DNA from: Magnetospirillum sp. SS-4
Lineage (GTDB): Bacteria > Pseudomonadota > Alphaproteobacteria > Rhodospirillales > Magnetospirillaceae
Assembly (NCBI RefSeq): GCF_902729425.1
Contig: NZ_CACVCH010000060.1
Span: forward strand, 1-45,143
Reading direction: 5' to 3'
Length of the DNA stretch: 45,143 nt
Positions 19,440 through 27,136 of the stretch are shown in pieces. The notes under the pieces were generated by a model that saw only the letters and a list, made by a program, of their open reading frames with translations, searched no databases and was not told the origin of the DNA. Positions within the stretch are counted from its first letter, which is position 1; each line of letters opens with the position of its first letter. Made by a program: the position numbers and the translations under genes.

Positions 19440-20414
19440 ATGATCGTTCGCTCCCAGGTCATCGGCTGCGGCTCGTACCTGCCGGAAAGATTGGTTTCCA
19501 ACGCCGAACTGGCGGCGATGGTCGACACCTCGGACGACTGGATCGTCGAGCGCAGCGGCATCCGCCAGCGCTATCTGGCCGCCGATGGCGAGATGACCTC
19601 CGACCTGGCTTTCGCAGCCGCCAGCCGCGCCCTGGAATCCGCCGGTATCTCCGGCTCGGCGGTTGACCTGATCGTGCTGGCCACCGCCACCCCGGACCAT
19701 ACCTTTCCCGCCACCGCCACCAAGGTGCAACGCCGCATCGGCATGAAGCACGGCTTCGCCTTCGATGTGCAGGCGGTGTGCTCGGGCTTCGTCTATGCCC
19801 TGTCCATCGCCGACAATTTCATCAAGACCGGCCAGATCCAGACAGCACTGGTGATCGGGGCCGAAACGTTTTCCCGCATTCTCGACTGGAACGATCGCAC
19901 CACCTGCGTCCTGTTCGGCGACGGCGCCGGCGCGGTGGTGCTGCGCGCCAATCGCGGCAAGGGCGGCAGCCAGGATCGCGGCATTCTGTCGACCCACCTT
20001 CATTCCGACGGCACCCACCACGATCTGCTGTACGTGGATGGCGGCCCGTCCAGCACCCAGACCGTCGGCCATCTGCGCATGGAAGGCCGCGAGGTGTTCC
20101 GCCATGCCGTCATCAATCTGGCGTCGGTGGTGGGCGAGGCGCTGGCCGCCAACGACCTGAAGGCCTCTGATATCGACTGGGTGGTGCCGCATCAGGCCAA
20201 CCGCCGCATCATCGAGGGCACCGCCAAGAAACTGGGCTTTCCCATGGAACGCATGGTGATGACGGTGGAAAAGCACGCCAACACCTCGGCGGCCTCGATC
20301 CCCCTGGCCCTGACGGAGGCCGTCTCCGACGGCCGCATCAGGCCGGGCCAGCTGGTGCTGCTGGAGGCCATGGGAGGGGGCTTCACCTGGGGATCGGCCC
20401 TGATTCGCATATAG
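19440..20414 (+). CDS. fabH: 3-oxoacyl-ACP synthase III FabH
   Basis: A 324-residue KAS III. The catalytic triad is visible: Cys114 in A-V-C-S-G-F, His in P-H-Q-A-N-R-R-I and Asn in K-H-A-N-T-S-A-A-S. The C-terminus [10 protein letters not shown] is typical. It condenses acetyl-CoA with malonyl-ACP to start fatty-acid synthesis. The ATG is at 19440, close behind plsX. Confidence 0.97.
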   Translation: MIVRSQVIGCGSYLPERLVSNAELAAMVDTSDDWIVERSGIRQRYLAADGEMTSDLAFAAASRALESAGISGSAVDLIVLATATPDHTFPATATKVQRRIGMKHGFAFDVQAVCSGFVYALSIADNFIKTGQIQTALVIGAETFSRILDWNDRTTCVLFGDGAGAVVLRANRGKGGSQDRGILSTHLHSDGTHHDLLYVDGGPSSTQTVGHLRMEGREVFRHAVINLASVVGEALAANDLKASDIDWVVPHQANRRIIEGTAKKLGFPMERMVMTVEKHANTSAASIPLALTEAVSDGRIRPGQLVLLEAMGGGFTWGSALIRI

Positions 20415-20463
20415 CCGGCCCACTTGCGCGGTCGCTGGAAGGCTGTGCCGCATCCCTTTGATA

Positions 20464-20492
20464 TTGACGGATTTAGCGCAAAGGACTACGGT
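20464..20492 (+). promoter_or_regulatory. Possible promoter of ihfA-merR
   Basis: TTGACG (20464-20469) and TACGGT (20487-20492) with 17-bp spacing, 39 bp before ihfA. The -35 element is good and the -10 is poor. Confidence 0.38.
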
Positions 20493-20530
20493 CGATCCGG
20501 TCGTAGGTCCATTCTTGGTCGTGGGGCGTC

Positions 20531-20833
20531 ATGACTGCAAAAACCATTACGCGGGCGCAACTGAGCGAGGCCGTCTACCAGGAAGTCGGCCTGTCCCGCA
20601 ACGAATCTGCCGATCTGCTGGAAGCGGTTCTGGACGAAATTTCCGGGGCGCTGGCCATCGGCCAGACCGTCAAGATTTCCTCATTCGGCAGCTTTTCGGT
20701 TCGCTCCAAGGGGCAGCGCGTCGGCCGCAACCCCAAGACCGGCGAGGAGGTTCCCATCCTGCCGCGCCGTGTCCTGGTGTTCCGTCCGTCGCAATTGCTG
20801 AAGAAACAGATCAACGACGGCCATTCCAAATGA
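20531..20833 (+). CDS. ihfA: Integration host factor subunit alpha
   Basis: A 100-residue member of the HU/IHF family. [21 protein letters not shown] and the arm [14 protein letters not shown] are specific to the alpha subunit. With IhfB it bends DNA at defined sites. The ihfA-merR pair after plsX-fabH is common in alphaproteobacteria. Its stop overlaps the start of the next gene (ATGA). Confidence 0.95.
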   Translation: MTAKTITRAQLSEAVYQEVGLSRNESADLLEAVLDEISGALAIGQTVKISSFGSFSVRSKGQRVGRNPKTGEEVPILPRRVLVFRPSQLLKKQINDGHSK

Positions 20834-21366
20834 CCGGCGAGGACGGCGAGCTTTCCCTGGTCCGCCGCAACGGCAAGTCCGAAGCGGCCTTCCGGACCAT
20901 CAGCGAGGTCGCCGACGATCTCGACGTGCCGCAGCACGTCCTGCGTTTCTGGGAAGGCAAGTTCCCCCAGGTGAAGCCACTGAAGCGGGGAGGGGGGCGA
21001 CGCTATTACCGGCCCGACGATATCGTCTTGTTGCGCCGTATCCGCGATCTGCTCTACAGCGAGGGGTATACCATCAAGGGGGTGCAGAAACTCCTGAAGG
21101 ATGGTGCCGCCGCGACCCAGCCCCCCATCGGCGCCAGTCCGGCCCGTATCGCCTGTGAACCGGAACTGGGGCTCGATATCCACGATCCCGACCCGCTGGA
21201 ATCTCCTGATCCGCCCCTCCCTTCCGGGGACGAGACCAATTCCGTGGCGGTCGAGGCTGCGGAAGTCCATGTGGCTTCCGTGGTCCCATCCGGCGATATC
21301 CGGCATGAATTGCGGAAGTTGCTGGCCGAACTTGAACAGTTGCGCCAGCTTTTGCAGCCCTGCTGA
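20830..21366 (+). CDS. MerR-family transcriptional regulator
   Basis: A 178-residue regulator with an N-terminal MerR winged helix: [22 protein letters not shown], then R-R-Y-Y-R-P-D-D-I and the recognition-like [11 protein letters not shown]. The middle is a Pro/Asp-rich linker, and a short amphipathic helix ([11 protein letters not shown]) closes the protein. The F-W-E variant is typical of the MerR protein encoded after ihfA. No effector-binding domain is visible, so its signal is unknown. Translation is probably coupled to ihfA. Confidence 0.88.
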   Translation: MTGEDGELSLVRRNGKSEAAFRTISEVADDLDVPQHVLRFWEGKFPQVKPLKRGGGRRYYRPDDIVLLRRIRDLLYSEGYTIKGVQKLLKDGAAATQPPIGASPARIACEPELGLDIHDPDPLESPDPPLPSGDETNSVAVEAAEVHVASVVPSGDIRHELRKLLAELEQLRQLLQPC

Positions 21367-21375
21367 AGAAGGTGG

Positions 21376-21405
21376 TTGCAAGGGTCGGATGGCCTGACTT
21401 ATAGT
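21376..21405 (+). promoter_or_regulatory. Probable promoter of tRNA-Pro
   Basis: TTGCAA (21376-21381) and TATAGT (21400-21405) are separated by 18 bp. The -10 matches consensus at five of six positions. The tRNA starts about 97 bp downstream, leaving a processed leader. Confidence 0.5.
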
Positions 21406-21501
21406 GCGCCCCTCTCCCGGCACACCCCGCCGGTTTGATCCCCTTCCGGACCGTTTCAGGTTCGGAAAAGCAGAATTCCGATGGGCCCCGCCCATCACGG
21501 T

Positions 21502-21578
21502 CGGAGCGTAGCGCAGCCCGGTAGCGCATCAGTCTGGGGGACTGGGGGTCGCAGGTTCGAATCCTGTCGCTCCGACCA
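21502..21578 (+). tRNA. tRNA-Pro (anticodon GGG)
   Basis: Cloverleaf of 77 nt with acceptor CGGAGCG/CGCTCCG, discriminator A and encoded CCA (21576-21578). The anticodon stem TCAGT/ACTGG encloses loop CTGGGGG, giving GGG. The T arm contains GGTTCGAATCC. The downstream sequence shows it has served as an integration site. Confidence 0.95.
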
Positions 21579-21646
21579 AATTTTCCATGATAGTTCAGGA
21601 AGATAGCAAAGGGTCACCTCGAGCGGCCCTTTCGCATTATTGGCCC

Positions 21647-21667
21647 GGGGTAACATCTGGGGTAACA
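21647..21667 (+). repeat. Tandem 9-mers downstream of tRNA-Pro, integrase-arm-like
   Basis: GGGGTAACA occurs at 21647-21655 and 21659-21667, a 12-bp period. Together with their place about 70 bp after a tRNA, this suggests arm-type binding sites of a tyrosine integrase whose gene has been lost. The rest of 21579-21747 shows no gene. The assignment is inferred. Confidence 0.45.
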
Positions 21668-21747
21668 GGCCAAACTCGCATTGCATTCGTAGCGCCACTC
21701 GTCCCTGTGGTATTATCGGCCTCCGGTGAGACGAGGAAGGCACCAAT

Positions 21748-21957
21748 ATGCCCCGGATCGAGTTTGCCCATCTTTCGCCCAGTGAGCGCCTGGAACTGAT
21801 CGAAGCCCTTTGGGAAAGCCTGGATGCGGCGGACATTCCGCTGACCAAGGAGCAGGGGGAAGAGTTCGACCGGCGGCTTGCGACTGCGGACGCGGATTTG
21901 CCCGCCTCCGTGCCCTGGGAGGCGATCCGGGCGGAAGCGGCCAGCCGATACCGGTAA
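21748..21957 (+). CDS. Addiction-module antitoxin (Unstab_antitox family)
   Basis: A 69-residue protein with the pattern of short antitoxins paired with ParE/RelE toxins: L-S-P-S-E-R-L-E-L-I-E-A-L-W-E-S-L near residues 9-25, a linker, then an amphipathic C-terminus ending A-E-A-A-S-R-Y-R that would wrap the toxin. GAGGAAGG lies 7 bases before the ATG. The stop shares one base with the toxin start (TAATG), the usual coupled arrangement. It appears intact, while its partner does not. Confidence 0.8.
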   Translation: MPRIEFAHLSPSERLELIEALWESLDAADIPLTKEQGEEFDRRLATADADLPASVPWEAIRAEAASRYR

Positions 21958-22199
21958 TGTCTCCTGTCATTTTCTCTCCTGCGGCTCGCACCGAGTTTTT
22001 CGAGGCAGCAGACTGGTACGAAGCGCACGGCCCCGGTTTGGGGGCGCGTTTCTACTCCGATGTTGACGCCCTGGTGTCCAGGGTCGCGGAGTGCCCCCAC
22101 CAATTCCCACGCATCCGGCAAGAAATTCGCCGGGCGGTGCATGTGATCGCTTGCTTTCACGCCAGCCGAAACCCGCGCCGTTGGCACGAGCGGGCTTGA
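21957..22199 (+). pseudogene. ParE/RelE-type toxin with an apparent internal in-frame deletion
   Basis: Eighty residues. The N-terminal half is a normal ParE-family toxin (F-S-P-A-A-R-T-E-F-F-E-A-A-D-W-Y-E...G-L-G-A-R-F-Y) and so is the C-terminal end (H-V-I-A-C-F-H-A-S-R-N-P-R-R-W). In family members I know, about 17 residues of the type L-L-R-R-F-P-Y...F-R separate the helix ending I-R-R-A from the V-H-V-I-A strand; here they join directly as R-R-A-V-H-V-I-A. The frame is preserved, so an internal deletion of about 51 bp is likely. That removes a central strand and conserved basic residues, so toxicity is probably lost. Confidence 0.65.
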
Positions 22200-22231
22200 T
22201 TTAGCAATGGCGCTCGACTCCTTCGAAGGGT

Positions 22232-22267
22232 ACCGGTAGCTTTTCGAGCCTACCGGTGCGGCTTTTT
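22232..22267 (+). terminator. Probable terminator after the toxin-antitoxin genes
   Basis: ACCGGTAG (22232-22239) pairs perfectly with CTACCGGT (22250-22257) over a 10-base loop. Five T residues follow at 22263-22267, after five intervening bases. Confidence 0.55.
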
Positions 22268-22273
22268 AACCGG

Positions 22274-22287
22274 GGCATCGCGATGCC
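22274..22287. promoter_or_regulatory. Perfect 14-bp palindrome before the AlpA-like gene
   Basis: GGCATCGCGATGCC is a perfect palindrome just upstream of the GAGAGGGAG ribosome-binding site of the AlpA-like gene. It could be an operator for that small regulator. Only the symmetry and position are seen. Confidence 0.4.
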
Positions 22288-22307
22288 TCCCGAGAGGGAG
22301 AAATCCG

Positions 22308-22541
22308 ATGATCCAGTTTGATAAGCGGCTCGTATCGAAGACGGAGCTCAAGAGCGTCTGCGGCATCCCGTACACGCCTCGACACATCGGGCGGCTCGAA
22401 GCGGCCGGGAAATTCCCCAAGCGGGTGAACCTGGGGCCGGGGTGGGGCGCGTGGGTGCTGTCCGAGGTGGATGGCCGGCAGCGGCTGGGCTCTTGGTGTA
22501 TTCTGGGGGAGTGGAATGGGCGACACCGACCAGCGTCGTAA
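22308..22541 (+). CDS. AlpA-like excisionase/regulator, C-terminally degraded
   Basis: A 77-residue frame whose first 57 residues resemble the AlpA/MerR-like small DNA-binding proteins of prophages and islands: L-V-S-K-T-E-L-K near 8, Y-T-P-R-H-I-G-R-L-E-A-A-G-K-F-P-K-R-V-N-L-G-P, then A-W-V-L-S-E-V-D. After S-E-V-D the family usually continues with a helix such as W-I-x-x-R; here it runs into unrelated sequence and overlaps the start of the next gene by 26 bases. I read it as a truncated remnant of an integrated element, still with a good ribosome-binding site. AlpA-type proteins control integrase or excision genes. Confidence 0.6.
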   Translation: MIQFDKRLVSKTELKSVCGIPYTPRHIGRLEAAGKFPKRVNLGPGWGAWVLSEVDGRQRLGSWCILGEWNGRHRPAS

Positions 22542-25134
22542 GTTACGTGCCCAGATCCGGACCATGCTGGAACAGGAGCGGTCCGCCGAGGCCGCCGCCG
22601 CCCTTGAGGATTATCTGGCCCACTATCCGGGGCCGCTTGACGACGATATCGTCCTGATCGGCCAGTGTCTCGCCCGGGGCCTGACCGATGCCGCCATGGA
22701 CATCGCCTTGCGGGCTGCCGGGGCACGACCCGACGACGCCACAGCCCAGGCCGCGGTTGCCGCCTGCTTTTCCGCCATGGGGCGAACCGAGGACAGCCTT
22801 CCATACCTGAGAACGGCCGCCGCGCTGAGACCGGACAATCCCCGTCATCGCTTCAGTCTGGCCCGGATGCTGGTTCTGGCCAATCATGCCGCCGAGGGAC
22901 GATCCGAACTGGCCGCCCTGGCCGAAGACTTGGCCAACCCGGCTTTCGCCGTCTCTTCCCGCCTCGTTCTGGACATCATCCCGCCGTCGCGGGCGGCCAT
23001 TGCCGCCAGCCGCGATGATTTCCTGAATGTCCTGACGTCGGAAACCGCCGGTGAACTTCGTATCGACGACCCATTCGCCGAGCTGTTCCATGCCAATTTC
23101 TATCTGGCCTATCACGCCGCCGACAACCGGCCGCTGTTCGAGGCGTTCGGCCGTTTCCTGCGGCGTTCCTGTCCGGCCCTGGACTGGAGCGCCCCCCATG
23201 TGGCGCGGCCGGAGCCGCTGAGCGGCCGTCGGGTGCGGCTTGGCATCTATTCCAGTTTTCTTTACGGCCACACGATCGGACTGCTTAATCGCGGTCTGAT
23301 CGCCAACCTGGATCGCAGCCGGTTCCAGGTGGTCGTCTTCACCCGTCAGGTCCATGGCGATTCCATTCAGGATGAAATCGCCGCCGCCGCCGACAAGGTG
23401 GTGTGGGTGGCTCCCCCCGCCTCCATGGGTCAACTGCTGGAGGTGCGCGGCCTGATCGCGGCCGAGGCCCTGGATGTTCTGCTGTATGCCGATATCGGCA
23501 TGATAAACTCCACCTACTATCTGGCCTTGTCCCGGCTGGCGCCGGTGCAGGCGGTAAGCATCGGCCACCCCGACACCACCGGGCTGGACAGCATCGACCT
23601 GTTTCTCGGCTATGATTCCATGGAACCGGCCGGTGGCGAGGCCCAGTACAGCGAGACGCTGGTGCGCCTGCCGGGGCCGTTTCCGTGCTATGCCCGCCCT
23701 CCCATTGGGCCTTCTTGCAAGGCCAGGGCCGATTTCGGCCTGGACGAGGCCGCCAATTGCTATTTTATTCCGCAATCGTTGTTCAAGTTTCATCCCGATT
23801 TCGACGATGTGCTGGCGCGCATCGCCGACAGGGACGACGACGCGGTCATCGTACTGATCGCCGACCGCTCGGAGAGCATCACCCGCGACTTGCTGGCCCG
23901 CCTGGACCGGCGACGGCCGGGACTGTCGGCCCGGCTGCATCTGGTGCGGCGGATGGGGGTGGCCGACCTGCTGCGGCTGATGCAGGTGTCGGACGTCATT
24001 CTCGATCCCATCCATTACAGTGGCGGCAACACCTCGCTGGAGGCGTTCTCCATCGGCACCCCCATCGTCACCTGGCCGGGACGGTTCATGCGTGGCCGCG
24101 TGACCTGCGGCTTCTATCTGGCCATGGGCATCCTCGATCCTATCGCCCGCGATTTCGATCAATACGTGGACTTGGCGCTGCGCTATGGCCGGGACCGGGC
24201 GGCGGCGGCGGATTTGCGACGGCGCATCCTGGCGGCCAATCAGGTGCTGTACGATAGCACGGTGGCGTTGCGGGCCCTGGAGGATCGTCTGGAAGCCGCG
24301 GTACGCAAGGGGCTGGAGCCGGTCTCCGGCCACGGGGAATTCCTGGTGATGGGAACCGCCATCGGCTACGGCATCGATAAGGTCAGGGTGTTCGTCGAAT
24401 CATTGCGACGTCATTACGATGGTGATGTCTGCCTGCTTGTATCACGCGACATTACCCAGGAAACCATTGATTATCTTCATTCCTGGAGGGTGCGGCCAAT
24501 CCATTTCGACGCAGGGCGCCATATCCCCGTCCATATCCAGACCACCCGCTATGTCCGCTATGCCGAGGTGCTGCGCGATTGCGCGCGGCCGTATCGCCAG
24601 GTTCTGCTGAGCGATGTGGCCGACGTGGTGTTCCAGGCCTTTCCTTTTCCCCTGGCCGATCATCCGGCCGATCTGTTCTTTTTCATGGAGGACGCCGGCT
24701 CGCGCATTGGGACGTCGCCCAGCAATTCGCAGTGGCTTATCCAGACGTTCGGCGAGGGGGCGCTGGCTCCCTTGAAAGACAAGCCCATTTCATGTTCGGG
24801 AACCACCATGGGCAGTCACGCCGGCATTCTGGCCTATTGCGACAAGCTGCTGGAACTGGCCGATTTCAAGCGTCTGGCGAGCTTTCCCCAATATCGCGGC
24901 CATGACCAGGGCATCCATAACTTTATTCTGCATCACAACCTGCTGCCGATATCCAGGGTAGAGAACGGCGTGGTGGTGTTCACTCTGGGCGGGGTCGATG
25001 CCGCCGCCATCGGGATGGATGAGGCAGGAGTGAAGGTGGCCCGGCACGCTCATCTCAGCCCTATCGTGCACCAGTACCAATATTTTCCCGAGGTCGAGGC
25101 CTTCGTGCTGGAAAAGTGGCGGTCAGCCGGCTGA
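22516..25134 (+). CDS. TPR / GT41 O-GlcNAc-transferase-like protein fused to a second glycosyltransferase-like domain
   Basis: An 872-residue cytoplasmic protein. Residues 1 to about 170 are helical TPR-like repeats. From about 235 to 575 there is a GT41 (SPINDLY/OGT-like) catalytic region: R-L-G-I-Y-S-S, the fold-ending I-H-Y-S-G-G-N-T-S-L-E-A-F with G-T-P-I-V-T-W-P-G near 500-525. From about 605 to the end a separate domain has V-F-V-E-S-L-R-R-H-Y, Q-V-L-L-S-D-V-A-D-V-V-F-Q (Asp700 and Asp703, DxD-like), I-S-C-S-G-T-T-M-G-S and D-Q-G-I-H-N, a pattern of GT-A-type transferases. I take it for a two-headed protein glycosyltransferase; donors and targets are unknown. GGGGAGTGGA precedes ATG 22516. 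Its 3' end overlaps the converging gene by 12 bases. Confidence 0.72.
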   Translation: MGDTDQRRKLRAQIRTMLEQERSAEAAAALEDYLAHYPGPLDDDIVLIGQCLARGLTDAAMDIALRAAGARPDDATAQAAVAACFSAMGRTEDSLPYLRTAAALRPDNPRHRFSLARMLVLANHAAEGRSELAALAEDLANPAFAVSSRLVLDIIPPSRAAIAASRDDFLNVLTSETAGELRIDDPFAELFHANFYLAYHAADNRPLFEAFGRFLRRSCPALDWSAPHVARPEPLSGRRVRLGIYSSFLYGHTIGLLNRGLIANLDRSRFQVVVFTRQVHGDSIQDEIAAAADKVVWVAPPASMGQLLEVRGLIAAEALDVLLYADIGMINSTYYLALSRLAPVQAVSIGHPDTTGLDSIDLFLGYDSMEPAGGEAQYSETLVRLPGPFPCYARPPIGPSCKARADFGLDEAANCYFIPQSLFKFHPDFDDVLARIADRDDDAVIVLIADRSESITRDLLARLDRRRPGLSARLHLVRRMGVADLLRLMQVSDVILDPIHYSGGNTSLEAFSIGTPIVTWPGRFMRGRVTCGFYLAMGILDPIARDFDQYVDLALRYGRDRAAAADLRRRILAANQVLYDSTVALRALEDRLEAAVRKGLEPVSGHGEFLVMGTAIGYGIDKVRVFVESLRRHYDGDVCLLVSRDITQETIDYLHSWRVRPIHFDAGRHIPVHIQTTRYVRYAEVLRDCARPYRQVLLSDVADVVFQAFPFPLADHPADLFFFMEDAGSRIGTSPSNSQWLIQTFGEGALAPLKDKPISCSGTTMGSHAGILAYCDKLLELADFKRLASFPQYRGHDQGIHNFILHHNLLPISRVENGVVVFTLGGVDAAAIGMDEAGVKVARHAHLSPIVHQYQYFPEVEAFVLEKWRSAG

Positions 25135-27111
25135 TCGCCTTGCACACCAACGGCGCCAGACGGCGCGGTACAGTCGCTCGATCTGGCGGGTCTTGCCCTG
25201 GACATCGCATAGGCTGGAGGCGGCGAGGCGTTGGCGCAGGCCATCGCGCAGGGCATGGCGACGGCTGGCGTCGGCGGCCAGACCGGCGGCGATATCCAGG
25301 TAATCCTCCGGCGATCCGGCGATAAGCCCGGTTAGTTCCATCGCGGTCAGCATGCTGGCCGTCCAGTTGGCGACCATGCTGCCGCCGCGCAAGGTCACCA
25401 CCGGCACTCCCATCGCCAGCGCCTCGAAGGTGGTGGTCGACCCCGAGAACGGGAACGGGTCCAGGGCGATATCGATCTCGTTGTAGAGGTCGAGATGGCC
25501 CGGCGCCGATTGGCCGGCCACCGACCACAGCAATCGCCGGGTATCGAGGCCGTGGCGCTCCAGCGCCCGTTCCACCCGGCGGCGCAACGACGGCACTTCG
25601 TAGAGCCTGAAATAGCGCAGATACAAGCGGCTGTCCGGAACCCGCGACAGCAGCCTCGCCCACAGGTCCAGGACCGGTTCGGTGATCTTGGCGGGGTTGT
25701 TGAGGCTGCCGAATACCACCGGCCCCGATCGCCGTCGGATCGCCGGCGGGGCGGGCGGCATCTCGCCAATGTAGAAATGAGGCAGGCACAGCGGCCGTTC
25801 GGTGAAGCGCTCGGTTCCGTGACGGGGGGTGAGAACGCGGTCGGAGACGATGTAGTCCATCGCCTCCAGGCCGCTGGTGGCGACGTCGTGATAGCTGATC
25901 TGAACCGGCGCCGGCCTGAAGGCGCAGACCAGCGGCCGGTTGCGGTCGAACCGGCCGGCGAGGCAGACCAGGATGTCGATGCCGTCGGCGCGGACCATGT
26001 CGGCCACCTCGCGGTCGCTCAGTCCCACCGTCGAGCGCCAGCAATCGGCCTGGGCGCGGAAGGCGGCGGTGGTTTCATCCTCCCAGGTCACTTCGGCGTA
26101 GCAATGAATCGCGACGGCGGCGCGGTCGTGCCGGCGGATCAGCGGCAGCAGGTTGCGCGCCACCGGATGGTCGCGGAAATCCGCCGACAGATAACCGATG
26201 CGCAGCTTCCTGTCGGGGGTGGGATCATTGTGGTGGGCGGGGTGGCCGGCCTGGGCGTGCAAGGCCCCGAACTGCCGGTGGGCCGCGTAGATGGCATCTT
26301 GATCCAGCGACGGATGATACAGCATGGCCACCAGCAGATTGCGGTGGGCGTGGATGAAATCGGGTCGAAGCGCCAGGGCGCGGCCCAGATGGGCAATGGC
26401 CTCGTCCAGCCGGGCGAGGTCGATCAACAGCGATCCCAGATTGTTGTGGGCCTCGGGAAAATCGGGATTGAGGGCGATGGCGCGACGGTAAAGCTCTTCC
26501 ACCCCCTCCACCCGTCCCAACCTGCGGCGCATCAGCGCGAGGTTGTTCAGGGTATCGGGGCAATCCGGCCTGATCTCCAGCGCCCGCAGATAGCAGGACT
26601 CGGCCTCGTCGATACGCCCCAGTTCGAACAGGACCGCCCCCAGGTTGCTGTGGGCCGGGGCCATGGTCGGGGCGATTTCCAGTATCCGCCGGTAGCCGGT
26701 CTCCGCCTCGTTCAGCCGGCCGGCCTTATGATGGGCGACGGCGGCGGCGATGGGATCGGCGCGGGCGACCAGGTCGTCCACCTCCGGACCGGCGAGGCCA
26801 TGGCTTATTCCCTGCTCCAGCACCTTCCGGGCGGTCTCGGCCTGGCCGGCCTGAAGCAGGGCATCCGCGTAGCTCCGCCAGAATTGCCCTTGCGACGGAT
26901 CTCCCTCCAGGGCGGCCTTGAAATGGGGCAGGGATGCCTCGACCTGTCCCACCTGGACCGCCAGGGCCGCGATGTTGAAATGGGCCTGGGGGTGCTGGGC
27001 GGCGGCGGCGAGGATGGTGCGATACAGCCTCTCGGCCTCGGCCAGCCGGCCGGCCTTGTGATGGAGGATGGCGGCGTCCATCGCCGCCGCCAGGGTCATG
27101 GTTCCGGTCAT
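25123..27111 (-). CDS. TPR-containing GT41 (SPINDLY/OGT-like) protein glycosyltransferase
   Basis: A 662-residue protein. TPR units fill residues 1 to about 285 (for example A-H-S-N-L-G-A-V-L-F-E-L-G-R and A-H-N-N-L-G-S-L-L). The GT41 domain begins R-K-L-R-I-G-Y-L-S-A-D-F-R-D-H-P-V (His315 is in the place of the family's conserved His), continues with Q-I-S-Y-H-D-V-A-T-S-G...M-D-Y and ends with D-P-F-P-F-S-G-S-T-T-T-F-E-A-L-A-M-G-V-P-V-V-T (551-573). Such enzymes transfer N-acetylglucosamine or fucose to Ser/Thr of proteins. The ATG at 27111 is the first Met before the repeats; 27099 is an alternative. It is transcribed towards the other GT41 gene, and the two overlap at their 3' ends. Confidence 0.85.
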   Translation of the reverse strand: MTGTMTLAAAMDAAILHHKAGRLAEAERLYRTILAAAAQHPQAHFNIAALAVQVGQVEASLPHFKAALEGDPSQGQFWRSYADALLQAGQAETARKVLEQGISHGLAGPEVDDLVARADPIAAAVAHHKAGRLNEAETGYRRILEIAPTMAPAHSNLGAVLFELGRIDEAESCYLRALEIRPDCPDTLNNLALMRRRLGRVEGVEELYRRAIALNPDFPEAHNNLGSLLIDLARLDEAIAHLGRALALRPDFIHAHRNLLVAMLYHPSLDQDAIYAAHRQFGALHAQAGHPAHHNDPTPDRKLRIGYLSADFRDHPVARNLLPLIRRHDRAAVAIHCYAEVTWEDETTAAFRAQADCWRSTVGLSDREVADMVRADGIDILVCLAGRFDRNRPLVCAFRPAPVQISYHDVATSGLEAMDYIVSDRVLTPRHGTERFTERPLCLPHFYIGEMPPAPPAIRRRSGPVVFGSLNNPAKITEPVLDLWARLLSRVPDSRLYLRYFRLYEVPSLRRRVERALERHGLDTRRLLWSVAGQSAPGHLDLYNEIDIALDPFPFSGSTTTFEALAMGVPVVTLRGGSMVANWTASMLTAMELTGLIAGSPEDYLDIAAGLAADASRRHALRDGLRQRLAASSLCDVQGKTRQIERLYRAVWRRWCARRSAG

Positions 27112-27136
27112 CGGAACTGGGCCGGAACCATGTGGA

